Source: GWE2-42-39 sp963668595 (lineage in GTDB: Bacteria > Bacteroidota > Bacteroidia > Bacteroidales > Prolixibacteraceae). Taken from it: DNA of 64,000 nucleotides. The position numbers and the translations under genes were made by a program. The stretch is taken from positions 2,976,001 through 3,040,000 of the forward strand of contig OY764876.1 in assembly GCA_963668595.1 (NCBI GenBank), read 5' to 3'. The notes below the pieces were generated by a model that saw only the letters and a program-made list of their open reading frames with translations, ran no database searches and was not told where the DNA came from. Below are positions 35,928-44,651 of this stretch, one piece after another. Within the stretch, counting starts at the first letter, position 1. Every line of letters begins with the position of its first letter.

Positions 35928-37802
35928 ATGATGAAGTACGCAAAAAAAATCCTGATTCTTGCCGGATGGCTACTTTGCTTTCTCCCAACTTTTGTCCGGG
36001 CCCAGTATGCAATCGACAACAACGATCTGATTCTGGCCAGTCGCTATTACCAGGACAAAGAATTCGGAAAGGCAGCCGACATTTACCTGAAAATCTTTGA
36101 AACCTCGCAACAATCGGCATATTTCAATATTTTTCTGAATTGCCTGACCGAAATGCGCGACTACGAAAGAGCTGAAAAAGAAATAAAAAAACAGCTTCGA
36201 GGGGCAATTCGCCGACCTGAATTATACGTACAGTACGGCTATATTCTGAAACTACAAAAACGAAACGAAGAAGCAGATAAAAATTTTCACAAGGCAATGG
36301 ATGAAGTGGAACCGGCAAAACCACAGATAACGATGCTGGCGAATGAATTTCTGACACGCGCCGAATTCGAATACGCCGAAAAGACGTATCTGAAAGGAAT
36401 GGAAATCCTTCCCAACGAAGATTTTCATTACGATCTGGCACGTGTGTACATGTATCAGCGCAACTACGAAAAAATGATTGACGAGTACCTGATTGTGCTG
36501 AAAAACAACGAACAAAACCTGACCAATGTTGAAAACAGCATTTTATCAGCCCTTTCGCTTGATGTGGACGGCTCGCTCAATACACTTTTCAGGAATAAAT
36601 TGCTCACCCAAATTCAGGCCGAACCCGAACGCATTGTTTTCAATCGGTTGCTCATCTGGTTTTTTACGCAGGAAAAACGCTTCACACAAGCCCTTCGCCA
36701 GCAAATTGCCCTCGACCGGCGCACCGGAACAGAGGAAGAATTTATTCTGAATTTGGCACTGATTGCCGGAGCCAACCAGGAATATGACGAAGCGATAAAA
36801 GCCTATGATTACCTGATTGCCAAAGGGAAACAACATCAGGCCTGGCAACCAGCAATGGTTAGTAGCATGCTACTAAAATATCGTCAGTTTACCAATCTTG
36901 GGCAAAACGACAAAGCAAAGGCACAAACACTATTCAATCAGTTCGAAAGCTGCCTTTCCGAGGTAGGATACACTCGTGATTCATATCAACTTATCATTCA
37001 GCAGGCACATTTGCAGGCATTCTTTCTGCAACAAGCCAAACCGGCACTTCAATTGCTCGAAAAAGCAACAAAAATTACGGGGCTTACACTACCCATTTAT
37101 TCTGAAATAAAAACAGAAATTGCAGACATACAGGTACTTGCCGGCGACGAATGGGAAGCTGTATTACTTTATTCTCAGGTAATTGAGGATAACAAAACCA
37201 ATGCTCTGGGCGACGAAGTAAAACTTAAAAAGGCCCGTTTGAGTTATTACCTCGGCGATTTAAAATGGGCACTTGCTCAGTTGGATGTAATTAAAGCCAG
37301 CACTTCGAAACTCACCTCGAACGATGCTTTTGAGTTATCGATATTAATTGGCAATAACCTGTCGGAAGACTCGACAGACCGCATGATGCAGCGCTTTGCC
37401 TATGCCGACCTGCTATTGTACCGCAATCAGGATTCGCTGGCAATGCAACTATTTGATTCGCTTTATCAGGCCGATCCGGCTCAAAATCTGGCCGATGATA
37501 TTTTGTTCCGTAAAGCAAGTATATTCAGAAAGAAAGGCCAGTTTGAAAAAGCAGCTGAGCAACTCCAAATCATCACCGAAAAATACAATTACGATTTGCT
37601 TGCCGACGATGCGCTATTCATGCTTGCTTCTATTTTTCAATTCAACCTAAATGAAAAAGAAAAGGCACAGGAGCTGTACAAACAAATGCTAACCCAGCAT
37701 CCGGGCAGCGTTTATGCAACCGAAAGCCGTAACCGCTACCGAATATTGCGCGGCGATATGAGTTCTTCGGGTGAAACCGATTTTTTTGAAGGCAAACAAT
37801 GA
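35928..37802 (+). CDS. Exported tetratricopeptide-repeat protein
   Basis: About 624 residues from the tandem ATGs at 35928/35931; the frame extends further upstream but that part overlaps the lipA promoter and lacks a signal, whereas this start gives MKYAKKILILAGWLLCFLPT and cleavage near VRAQ. The rest is TPR-like helices (for example ASRYYQDKEFGKAADIYLKI, LADDALFMLASIFQFNLNEK). No catalytic motif. A periplasmic scaffold role is likely; no specific partner can be named. Overlaps the next gene by 4 bp (ATGA), so the two are translationally coupled. Confidence 0.85.
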   Translation: MMKYAKKILILAGWLLCFLPTFVRAQYAIDNNDLILASRYYQDKEFGKAADIYLKIFETSQQSAYFNIFLNCLTEMRDYERAEKEIKKQLRGAIRRPELYVQYGYILKLQKRNEEADKNFHKAMDEVEPAKPQITMLANEFLTRAEFEYAEKTYLKGMEILPNEDFHYDLARVYMYQRNYEKMIDEYLIVLKNNEQNLTNVENSILSALSLDVDGSLNTLFRNKLLTQIQAEPERIVFNRLLIWFFTQEKRFTQALRQQIALDRRTGTEEEFILNLALIAGANQEYDEAIKAYDYLIAKGKQHQAWQPAMVSSMLLKYRQFTNLGQNDKAKAQTLFNQFESCLSEVGYTRDSYQLIIQQAHLQAFFLQQAKPALQLLEKATKITGLTLPIYSEIKTEIADIQVLAGDEWEAVLLYSQVIEDNKTNALGDEVKLKKARLSYYLGDLKWALAQLDVIKASTSKLTSNDAFELSILIGNNLSEDSTDRMMQRFAYADLLLYRNQDSLAMQLFDSLYQADPAQNLADDILFRKASIFRKKGQFEKAAEQLQIITEKYNYDLLADDALFMLASIFQFNLNEKEKAQELYKQMLTQHPGSVYATESRNRYRILRGDMSSSGETDFFEGKQ

Positions 37803-38683
37803 AGTCGCAGCAAAAAGCATATTTGTACGCCATACTGGCTGTGTTGTGCTGGTCAACCGTTGCCACTGCATTTAAAATTGGCTTGCAGCAATTGTCGGTA
37901 CTTCATCTTATTTTAGTTGCCTCTGTCACTTCATTTTTCATTTTTTTACTACTATCTATTGCTCAGAAACGTACCCGCGAATTATTTACCATCACTCCTG
38001 CGTCAATCCGTCATTCTGCTTTACTGGGAGCATTCAATCCGCTGATTTATTACCTGGTTTTATTCAAAGCCTACGATTTACTTCCGGCCCAGTTGGCACA
38101 ACCACTTAATATGGTATGGCCCATCACGCTCGCTCTTTTATCTGTTCCTTTTTTAAAACAAAAACTACATTGGCAACACCTCGTTGCTATTCTGATCAGC
38201 TTCATTGGTGTGCTGTTTATTTCGTCGCAAGGCGGCTTCGATAAATTCGCGCAAACAAATTTCACCGGCGTAGCATTGGCGCTTGCCACCAGCATTTTGT
38301 GGTCGTTCTATTGGATTATTAATGTGCGCGACCAACGTCCTGAATTAATCAAACTTTGCTGGAATTTCTTTTTCGGCTCGGTTTATCTCATTCTTGCGGC
38401 CCTACTCTTTGCCGACCTCCGTATTCCTTTCGGTACCGGAATGCTCACCGGCATTTACATTGGCTTCTTCGAGCTGGGTTTTGCATACATTTTCTGGATG
38501 CAGGCCATGAAACAAAGCGAAAACAATGCTCAAATCGGGAACATGGTGTATATCGCACCATTCATTTCTCTCATTTTCATCCACCTGTTTCTGCACGAAA
38601 CCATTTATTGGACCACCTTCATCGGTTTGCTGTTCATTATTGCCGGAATACTGTTTCAACAGTTATCGCAAAAAAACAGATAG
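37799..38683 (+). CDS. EamA/DMT-family transporter
   Basis: 294 residues, ten predicted membrane helices in two EamA repeats (AILAVLCWSTVATAFKIGLQ in the first, GVALALATSILWSFYWIINV in the second). Members of this superfamily export or import metabolites such as amino acids or nucleosides; the substrate cannot be read. Start ATG overlaps the stop of the TPR gene. Confidence 0.9.
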   Translation: MKSQQKAYLYAILAVLCWSTVATAFKIGLQQLSVLHLILVASVTSFFIFLLLSIAQKRTRELFTITPASIRHSALLGAFNPLIYYLVLFKAYDLLPAQLAQPLNMVWPITLALLSVPFLKQKLHWQHLVAILISFIGVLFISSQGGFDKFAQTNFTGVALALATSILWSFYWIINVRDQRPELIKLCWNFFFGSVYLILAALLFADLRIPFGTGMLTGIYIGFFELGFAYIFWMQAMKQSENNAQIGNMVYIAPFISLIFIHLFLHETIYWTTFIGLLFIIAGILFQQLSQKNR

Positions 38684-38724
38684 AAAAAATACACGTTTTC
38701 ATTCCTGTATTTTTCAGGAAATCG

Positions 38725-38732
38725 TATTTTTG
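38725..38732 (+). promoter_or_regulatory. -7 element of tRNA-Thr
   Basis: TATTTTTG ends 43 bases before the 5' end of the tRNA. The upstream TTTTC near 38696-38700 is a weak -33 candidate. Confidence 0.45.
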
Positions 38733-38775
38733 ATGTGCTTTTTCAGAAATATTCTTTTCTGGGCAATATACAAAA

Positions 38776-38847
38776 GCCTTCTTAGCTCAGCGGTAGAGCA
38801 GCTCACTCGTAATGAGCAGGTCGCGGGTTCAAATCCCGTGGAAGGCT
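38776..38847 (+). tRNA. tRNA-Thr (anticodon CGT)
   Basis: 72 nt without encoded CCA. Acceptor GCCTTCT pairs with GGAAGGC; D-arm has AGCTCAGCGGTAGAGC; the anticodon arm GCTCA-CTCGTAA-TGAGC carries CGT, which reads ACG; the T-arm is GCGGG-TTCAAAT-CCCGT. A run of T follows at once (38849-38855) and can end the transcript. Confidence 0.95.
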
Positions 38848-38852
38848 CTTTT

Positions 38853-38886
38853 TTTGTTTTTCATCAAGCGAAAAATTCTACCTTTG
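38853..38886 (+). promoter_or_regulatory. Promoter of ruvC
   Basis: TTTG (38853-38856) and TACCTTTG (38879-38886) are separated by 22 nt, close to the Bacteroidota -33/-7 consensus. The predicted start site is about 25 nt before the ruvC ATG at 38917. Confidence 0.6.
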
Positions 38887-38916
38887 AGCAATCGCAACAC
38901 CAGCACATTTTATCGC

Positions 38917-39474
38917 ATGGAAAAAACAGCCAAACGTATTTTGGGTATCGACCCCGGAACCAATGTTATGGGATACGGATTGATTGAGATTGTCAATAAT
39001 AAACCACAAATACTTCAGGTTGGTGTAGTGAAAACCACTGGCTACGATAATCATTACTTAAAGCTGAAACACATTTTTAACCGGGCCGAATATCTGCTGA
39101 ATGAATTTTGTCCCGATGAATTGGCTATCGAATCGCCTTTCTACGGGAAAGACATTCAGGCAATGCTCAAACTTGGACGGGCCCAGGGAATTGTAATGGG
39201 ACTTGCCCTCCAACGCGATATTCCGGTTTTTGAATATGCTCCGCTCAAAGTAAAACAATCGATTACTGGCATGGGTCGGGCTGCAAAAGAGCAGGTTGCC
39301 TTTTTCCTGAAAAAGATGTTTACTCTTGATGAACTCCCTAAAGAGTTGGATGCAACCGATGCCGTTGCTGTAGCAGTATGCCATTACCTTCAGCAAAAAA
39401 ATCCGATAAATAGCGGAGGCTATAAAAACTGGAACGACTTTATTAAGAAAAATCCGGAACGAATGAAAAAGTAG
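38917..39474 (+). CDS. ruvC: Crossover junction endodeoxyribonuclease RuvC
   Basis: 185 residues from MEKTAKRILGIDPGTNVMGY; the frame upstream runs through the tRNA and is not real. RuvC resolves Holliday junctions with RuvAB. The acidic catalytic residues are visible: Asp in GIDPGT, Glu in LAIESPFYG, and the Asp pair in LDATDAVAVAVCH. Stands alone with its own promoter right behind tRNA-Thr. Confidence 0.96.
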   Translation: MEKTAKRILGIDPGTNVMGYGLIEIVNNKPQILQVGVVKTTGYDNHYLKLKHIFNRAEYLLNEFCPDELAIESPFYGKDIQAMLKLGRAQGIVMGLALQRDIPVFEYAPLKVKQSITGMGRAAKEQVAFFLKKMFTLDELPKELDATDAVAVAVCHYLQQKNPINSGGYKNWNDFIKKNPERMKK

Positions 39475-39648
39475 CGATTCAATTCCTTATTCATCTTCCT
39501 GATCCAAAAGGCGATCTATATTCATGTATTTTACATAACCATGATGATTTTACAAAGGATTTCAGCTAGTTGATAGTTACAAATGCGGTTTTGCTACTTC
39601 CGTATCCCCGTTTGCTCAATGTATATTTTATGAGAAAAAACCAATCTC

Positions 39649-39656
39649 TATGTTTG
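39649..39656 (+). promoter_or_regulatory. -7 element of the porP-porE operon
   Basis: TATGTTTG, with TTTA (39627-39630) 18 nt upstream as a weak -33. It predicts a leader of about 90 nt. The 277-bp stretch between ruvC and porP (39475-39751) otherwise shows no gene. Confidence 0.5.
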
Positions 39657-39751
39657 CACCCGATAAATTGTCCGAAGTGTATGAAATATGACCTCGTATG
39701 ATGAAAGGAAGTAATCAGTAAAACACAGTTTTACGTTGAAACAGTAGATCA

Positions 39752-40705
39752 ATGATAACGGGAGTAATAAAAAAACACATAATCCATGTGCTTTTTGCTT
39801 GTGCATTTATATCTTTTGCAGTACAGGCATCGGGGCAACAGGAAACCATGTACACCCAGTACATGAGCAATGTGTTATCAATTAACCCCGCCTATGCCGG
39901 ATCCAAAGATATGCTTAGTATGAACGCTGTATCGCGTAATCAATGGGTAGGTTACGGCTCCAGTGCTCCCGAAACTCAAACTTTTTCAGTCCACTCTCCA
40001 TTCAGCAAGTACAATATGGGAGCTGGTCTTTCTTTTATCAAAGATAAAGTTGGTCCAATATCTCAAACCGGATTAAATCTCGACTACTCATATACATTGA
40101 ATTTCAGCCGTCGCCGTTTTCTGGCTTTCGGATTAAAAGGAGGTGTCAACTTCTACTCGGCCAACTTGAGCGAACTAGAGCTAATCAACCCAAACGATGA
40201 AGTTTTTATTAATGATGTAATCGCACGATTTCTCCCCAATGTGGGAGTTGGAGCCTATTATTATACCGACCGATTTTATGCGGGCTTATCGGTTCCCAAA
40301 CTGATTAAGAACGTAATTAATCCGCACGAAGTTGTTTCTACCGGTTACGTCAACCGCGAAGAACTTCACTTATTCTTCATGACCGGTTATGTTTTTGACG
40401 TAAACCGAATTCTGAAATTTAAACCACACTTTATGGTGAAATTTGTGCCAGACGCCCCAATCTCAATAGACTTGTCGGCACAATTTCTTATTTACGAAAA
40501 ATTATGGCTCGGCGCAATGTACCGCCTAGGCGATTCATTCGGAGCCCTCTTGCAAGTGCAAGTCACAAATCAATTCAAATTTGGTTATTCATACGATTTA
40601 TCGATAAATAATTTAGGTGCATTTAGTAACGGAACGCATGAGCTATTGATCAGTTATGATCTTACCTTTGGGCGCGGGCGAATTAAGTCACCACGATATT
40701 TCTAG
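39752..40705 (+). CDS. PorP/SprF-family type IX secretion membrane protein
   Basis: 317 residues with a signal peptide. It begins with the family motif QETMYTQYMSNVLSINPAYAGS and continues as an outer-membrane barrel of about 14 strands (SRNQWVGYGSSAPETQTFSV, GAGLSFIKDKVGPISQTGLN). PorP/SprF proteins work with the T9SS and the PorE-type linker. The porE-like gene starts 14 bp downstream. Confidence 0.93.
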   Translation: MITGVIKKHIIHVLFACAFISFAVQASGQQETMYTQYMSNVLSINPAYAGSKDMLSMNAVSRNQWVGYGSSAPETQTFSVHSPFSKYNMGAGLSFIKDKVGPISQTGLNLDYSYTLNFSRRRFLAFGLKGGVNFYSANLSELELINPNDEVFINDVIARFLPNVGVGAYYYTDRFYAGLSVPKLIKNVINPHEVVSTGYVNREELHLFFMTGYVFDVNRILKFKPHFMVKFVPDAPISIDLSAQFLIYEKLWLGAMYRLGDSFGALLQVQVTNQFKFGYSYDLSINNLGAFSNGTHELLISYDLTFGRGRIKSPRYF

Positions 40706-40719
40706 TACAAGTAGAATGT

Positions 40720-42774
40720 ATGAGGCCATTATTGAAACTATATAGATTTACTCTGCTTACCATATTTCTTATTGCCGGAACCTCTTATTCCGGACACTCC
40801 CAAAAAATGGCTGTCCGACTTGGGGATAGCAACTTCAGAGATTATAATTATGTGTTAGCTATCGAATATTACGAATATGCTATTTCGCACGACAGCACCA
40901 ATGTACACGTGATTCGCCGACTGGCTGAGTCGAACAACAACATGGGAAAAACAGATCAGGCGGAAAAATGGCTACGCATACTTGTCCGCCGCGGACTGGC
41001 TGAAAGTACCGACTTATATGCTTTTGCCCAGGCATTAAAAAGTAATGGCAAATACGACGAAGCACAAAAATACATGCAGGAATATGCTGATCAGCGACCC
41101 GATGATGGTCGAATTATGATGGAGTTGTCGATGCTCGAATACATCCAGTTCCTTCTTCGCGACTCGGTCAAATATTCCATTCGCAATGTATCAACCAATA
41201 CCGCAGGTTCAGACATGGGGCCCGCCTATTATCACGACAAACTCATCTTTTCATCTACCTCTCTGGGTACTGGCTCTCAACGAAAATATAGCTGGAACCA
41301 GCTTCCGTATCTCGATTTATACGAAGCTGACATTGCAGCAAATGGAGACCTTCAAAACCCCAAACCATTTGCCCCCAAGCTAAAAACCAATCTCCACGAC
41401 GGTCCTCTTGTGTATGACGAAAAACACGATCGCATCTTTTTTACGCGCAATAATTCGGTAAAAGGTAAAATGCAAAAAAGCAAAGAAGGCGTAGTAAACC
41501 TGAAAACTTTCTTTGCTAAAAACGGCCCGGACGGGTGGGAAAGCGATGGAGCATTGCGTTTTAATAGTGAAGACTATTCGGTTGGACACCCGGCAATTGA
41601 CTCAACCGGAAATGTTCTCTATTTTGCCAGCGATATGCCCGGAGGATATGGCGGTTCGGACATTTATTTCTCGGTATATAAAGATGGACAGTGGAGTACT
41701 CCTTTCAATCTGGGTCCAAAAGTAAACACCGAGGGGAACGAACTTTTCCCTTTTATTAGTCACGACGGAGTGCTTTACTTTGCCTCAAACGGGCATGGAG
41801 GAATGGGTGGACTGGATATTTTCTTCTCGGTACCGGAAAATGGCGTTTTCAACACCATTGAAAACATGGGATCACCCATAAATAGTTCGAAAGACGATTT
41901 TGCCCTTTGCCTCGATAAATCGGGGCTACAAGGCTACTTTACATCCAACCGGAATTCAGGAAAAGGGGACGACGATATTTATTACATGAAAATAGCCCGC
42001 ATTCCGGTTATTATCCGCGGAACTATTCTCGACCGTTTGAGCGAAGAACCAATAGAGAATGCTATTGTCGCATTGGTTAACAGTGCCGGCGACACCATCT
42101 CGTCAACTTTATCGCGTAGTAACGGAGCCTTCGAATTTGAAGCAAACAAAGGTGAAAACTATGTTGTTGCCGCAAGAAAAGCATTGCACACACGCAATGA
42201 ACAAGCTATTTCAACCATCAATGTTCGTCCAAATCAGGAAATTGTAAAAACAATCTATCTCGAAGACATTGTTCAGGAAGAAGAACCGGCAATAGCAGAA
42301 CAACCAGCAGCTCCGGCTGAAGATCAGAATTACCCGGAACCACTGAAAATAGAAGAAGAAAATGGGGAACAAATACAGGTTCTCGAATTGGAATATATCA
42401 ATTACGACCTGGACAAATGGAATATTCGTGCCGATGCAGCAGAAATATTCGACCGGTTGGCCGGATTGATGCTTGAATATCCCGATCTGGAAATACGACT
42501 GGAATCGCACACCGACTCACGGGGAGGAGACGATTACAACCTTTTATTATCGAAACGAAGAGCCCGATCGGCTTTCGAATATCTGGTAAGCAAAGGCATT
42601 GAGCCAACCCGTATTCAGTATGAAGGATACGGAGAAACCCGCTTGTTGAATAAGTGCGCAAACGGAGTGGAATGTACCGAAGCAGAACACGAGGTGAACC
42701 GACGGACTATCGTTCGGGTAATTCGCAAAGGAGAATTCAAACGCAGGGGACAACGAGGTATTTTCTACTTCTAG
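40720..42774 (+). CDS. PorE-like OmpA-family protein of the type IX secretion system
   Basis: 684 residues: signal peptide, TPR-like helices (about 30-140), WD40/PD40-type beta-propeller repeats (DIYFSVYKDGQWSTPFNLGP, GLDIFFSVPENGVFN), a carboxypeptidase-regulatory-like domain (about 430-510, IRGTILDRLSEEPIENAIVA) and a C-terminal OmpA peptidoglycan-binding domain (RLESHTDSRGGDDYNLLLSK, VNRRTIVRVI). This TPR-propeller-CRD-OmpA order is that of PorE of Porphyromonas gingivalis, which ties the T9SS to the wall. Co-operonic with porP/sprF. Confidence 0.88.
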   Translation: MRPLLKLYRFTLLTIFLIAGTSYSGHSQKMAVRLGDSNFRDYNYVLAIEYYEYAISHDSTNVHVIRRLAESNNNMGKTDQAEKWLRILVRRGLAESTDLYAFAQALKSNGKYDEAQKYMQEYADQRPDDGRIMMELSMLEYIQFLLRDSVKYSIRNVSTNTAGSDMGPAYYHDKLIFSSTSLGTGSQRKYSWNQLPYLDLYEADIAANGDLQNPKPFAPKLKTNLHDGPLVYDEKHDRIFFTRNNSVKGKMQKSKEGVVNLKTFFAKNGPDGWESDGALRFNSEDYSVGHPAIDSTGNVLYFASDMPGGYGGSDIYFSVYKDGQWSTPFNLGPKVNTEGNELFPFISHDGVLYFASNGHGGMGGLDIFFSVPENGVFNTIENMGSPINSSKDDFALCLDKSGLQGYFTSNRNSGKGDDDIYYMKIARIPVIIRGTILDRLSEEPIENAIVALVNSAGDTISSTLSRSNGAFEFEANKGENYVVAARKALHTRNEQAISTINVRPNQEIVKTIYLEDIVQEEEPAIAEQPAAPAEDQNYPEPLKIEEENGEQIQVLELEYINYDLDKWNIRADAAEIFDRLAGLMLEYPDLEIRLESHTDSRGGDDYNLLLSKRRARSAFEYLVSKGIEPTRIQYEGYGETRLLNKCANGVECTEAEHEVNRRTIVRVIRKGEFKRRGQRGIFYF

Positions 42775-42785
42775 TTGCTTGCCGA

Positions 42786-42858
42786 AATAATATACTCCCG
42801 TTGCAATTGTATCAATTGTAACAAGATGCTTCCGGCAGTGGCCGGAGCATCTTTTTTC
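42786..42858 (+). repeat. Structured repeat, copy 1 (two hairpins, second one a terminator)
   Basis: Contains ATACTCCCGTT, then hairpin A (GTTGCAATTG-TAT-CAATTGTAAC, 42800-42822, ten pairs with one G.T) and hairpin B (42824-42852: AGATGC(T)TCCGGC / GCCGGAGCATCT, loop AGTG) followed by six T. It lies 12 bp after the porE stop and can terminate that operon. Copy 2 starts exactly 115 bp later, and most differences between copies preserve pairing. Confidence 0.85.
42823..42857 (+). terminator. porP-porE operon terminator
   Basis: Hairpin B of repeat copy 1 with a T-run at 42852-42857; about 12 pairs with a single bulged T. Confidence 0.85.
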
Positions 42859-42881
42859 CTGATACATGCGCAAAACGGAAA

Positions 42882-42899
42882 CCGATCAGAAATGATCGG
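42882..42899. other. GAAA-loop hairpin between the repeat copies
   Basis: CCGATCA-GAAA-TGATCGG, a perfect 7-bp stem closed by a GNRA-type tetraloop. No T-run follows. It is one of six hairpins in this 270-bp stretch. Confidence 0.7.
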
Positions 42900-42900
42900 G

Positions 42901-42973
42901 AATAAAATACTCCCGTTACAATTGTATCGATTGTAACAAGGTGCTTCAGGCAGTGGTCGGAGCACCTTTTTTT
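42901..42973 (+). repeat. Structured repeat, copy 2
   Basis: Same layout as copy 1. Hairpin A is GTTACAATTG-TAT-CGATTGTAAC (42915-42937), in which the G.T wobble of copy 1 becomes A-T and a T-A pair becomes T.G. Hairpin B outer stem AGGTGCT/AGCACCT replaces AGATGCT/AGCATCT, a compensated base-pair change, though the inner stem is weaker (CAGGC/GTCGG). It ends in seven T (42967-42973). Confidence 0.85.
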
Positions 42974-42994
42974 ATGCCTGAATCCGACAAACCT

Positions 42995-43046
42995 CACAAA
43001 AACAAAAGCAGTTGAAATCAATTATTTACGTTGAATTCAACTGCTT
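42995..43046 (-). terminator. pgeF terminator
   Basis: AAGCAGTTGAA (43006-43016) and TTCAACTGCTT (43036-43046) form an 11-bp perfect stem; on the minus strand it is followed by TTGTTTTTG. It lies 40 bp after the pgeF stop. Confidence 0.8.
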
Positions 43047-43085
43047 CAAAATAGTCAGTAAGAAGTGGAGAGTTTATACCTCTAC

Positions 43086-43859
43086 TTAGTTCAGCATAAT
43101 ACAACTTACCATTCGTCCGGTTTCGAAACCATCGCGACGAGCCGAGTAGAACAGCTGATCCAAACCAAAAGAACACATTCCCATTACTTCCATATTCTCG
43201 GGTAAAACGCCACTTTCGAGAAGCTGACTTCTGTTGGCTTCCCACAAATCGAAAAATGCTTTTCCATCGCGCACCGAGGGGCTGAGCAATGCTTCATAAT
43301 TCGGGAAAACTTCCATCACCCGGCGAATAACATCGTCGCCCACTTCATACGAATGTTTGTGAATGGAGGGTCCGATCCCTGCCCGGATATTTTCAGCCTC
43401 ACAACCGTACTCCTGCTTCATCCGATCAATTGTTTTTGTCAGCAATTTGCTCACAGTTCCTTTCCATCCGGAGTGTACTGCCGCAACAACATTTTTTACC
43501 GGATCAAACAATAAAATTGGCACACAATCGGCAGTTTGTACTGCCAAACAAATTCCCGGCACATTGCTCACCAATGCATCCGATTCGCCAATTTGCTCTC
43601 GTTTTGTTTCACTATTCACTGAAACAATTATATCTGAATGTGTTTGTTTCGGGAAATAAATCTGATCGATACAAATATGAAGTGCTTTGGCCAACTCCTT
43701 GCGATATTCTTTCCACGGATGCTCTTCCGATACCGAGAAACGCGGCATTGTTCCGGTTTTCCACCCTTCCTTTGTCGTTACGCAATGCTTCAATTGTTTT
43801 TCTTTCCTGAAAATATCGAATTGCAATACCGACAGACTGCTCCAATTTGTTTTATACAT
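43086..43859 (-). CDS. pgeF: Peptidoglycan editing factor PgeF / laccase-domain protein
   Basis: 257 residues of the YfiH/DUF152 family. Conserved metal-site segments are visible: PKQTHSDIIV, QTADCVPILLFDP, AAVHSGWKGTV, and GIGPSIHKHSYEVG, ending in CSFGLDQLFYSARRDGFETG. The E. coli member removes wrongly built UDP-MurNAc-L-Ser precursors; older annotation calls the family polyphenol oxidase. Single gene with its own terminator. Confidence 0.93.
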   Translation of the reverse strand: MYKTNWSSLSVLQFDIFRKEKQLKHCVTTKEGWKTGTMPRFSVSEEHPWKEYRKELAKALHICIDQIYFPKQTHSDIIVSVNSETKREQIGESDALVSNVPGICLAVQTADCVPILLFDPVKNVVAAVHSGWKGTVSKLLTKTIDRMKQEYGCEAENIRAGIGPSIHKHSYEVGDDVIRRVMEVFPNYEALLSPSVRDGKAFFDLWEANRSQLLESGVLPENMEVMGMCSFGLDQLFYSARRDGFETGRMVSCIMLN

Positions 43860-43926
43860 ACTAAAAAATTTTCGGCAAAGTAGAAGTACCCCAACGCATC
43901 AAACAATGATTTTTCTCTTGAAAAAA

Positions 43927-44601
43927 TCAGCTTTCCAACAGCTTATTCATCTTTTCTTTATCCAAAAATTTAATATAACGACGTTGCATATCAATGTAAC
44001 CCTCTTTACTCATTTCTCCCAGTGTGCGGGCTAAAGCAGGGCGAGTAACCCCAAAGATCTCGGCCAATTGTTCCTGCGTGTGAGGCACTTCAACCGTTTG
44101 AAGCCGATCGCCAGCCTGCTCCAGCAGATAGTGGGCAATTTTCTGGCGAATGGTACGAAACGACAAAAATTTTATTTTTTGCGACAAAAACTGAGTCCGA
44201 GTAGAGATGGCATTCAGGTAATTATTCAATATCTGCCGATCAGCCTGTAACAAATGCACAAATTCAGGTTTCGGAATACACACAATCGTTACCTCGTTAT
44301 TCGCCACCACCGTCACCGGAAAACGGTTATTCTTTCCGAACAAAAAAGCAGTTGCCAGCGGATTGGGTGCTTCAATATCTTCGATCTTAATTGTTTTTCC
44401 CGAATAATCATTCATTTCCGCTTTTACACTTCCGTGCTGCACAATATTTAGTCGATCGCAAATCTCGCCTGCCGACACAACCACATCGCCCTTTGCGTAT
44501 TTTTTAATCTGAAAATGAAGACCTTGAAATAACCGTCCCAGTTGTTCCTCGGTAAGTCCGCGAAAAACAGGTGACTGAATTAATATATGAAGATTCGCCA
44601 T
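43927..44601 (-). CDS. Crp/Fnr-family regulator, HcpR-like
   Basis: 224 residues: an N-terminal cyclic-nucleotide-binding-fold domain (about 1-120, IKKYAKGDVVVSAGEICDRL), the long dimer helix, and a C-terminal helix-turn-helix with recognition helix VTRPALARTLGEMSKEGYI. There is no N-terminal Cys cluster, so it is not an oxygen-sensing FNR. It is divergent from a ferredoxin-hcp operon, the setting of HcpR, the nitrosative-stress regulator of hcp in Porphyromonas. An 18-bp dyad lies 13 bp upstream of its ATG, so it probably controls itself too. Confidence 0.88.
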   Translation of the reverse strand: MANLHILIQSPVFRGLTEEQLGRLFQGLHFQIKKYAKGDVVVSAGEICDRLNIVQHGSVKAEMNDYSGKTIKIEDIEAPNPLATAFLFGKNNRFPVTVVANNEVTIVCIPKPEFVHLLQADRQILNNYLNAISTRTQFLSQKIKFLSFRTIRQKIAHYLLEQAGDRLQTVEVPHTQEQLAEIFGVTRPALARTLGEMSKEGYIDMQRRYIKFLDKEKMNKLLES

Positions 44602-44613
44602 AATTTATCGTGT

Positions 44614-44631
44614 TTGTAACAATTGATACAA
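44614..44631. promoter_or_regulatory. Crp/Fnr-type operator between regulator and hcp operon
   Basis: TTGTA-A-CAATTG-A-TACAA: both arms and the CAATTG centre are perfectly symmetric, with only the two flanking positions (A/A) mismatched. The centre (44622.5) is about 41.5 bp before the start site predicted from the -7 element at 44652-44659, the class II activator position. Near-identical copies occur at 42807-42824 and 42922-42939. Confidence 0.7.
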
Positions 44632-44651
44632 TTTACCCAACAGCACCGGGC

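Noticed and set aside
38812..38916. Upstream extension of ruvC
   Set aside because: The extension is a read-through of tRNA-Thr and the ruvC promoter; RuvC homology begins at 38917.
42547..43021. Several overlapping minus-strand frames sharing HLVTIDTI-like sequence
   Set aside because: They are translations of the two structured repeats and part of antisense porE. Overlap with terminators and compensated pairing changes argue for RNA/DNA structure rather than coding.
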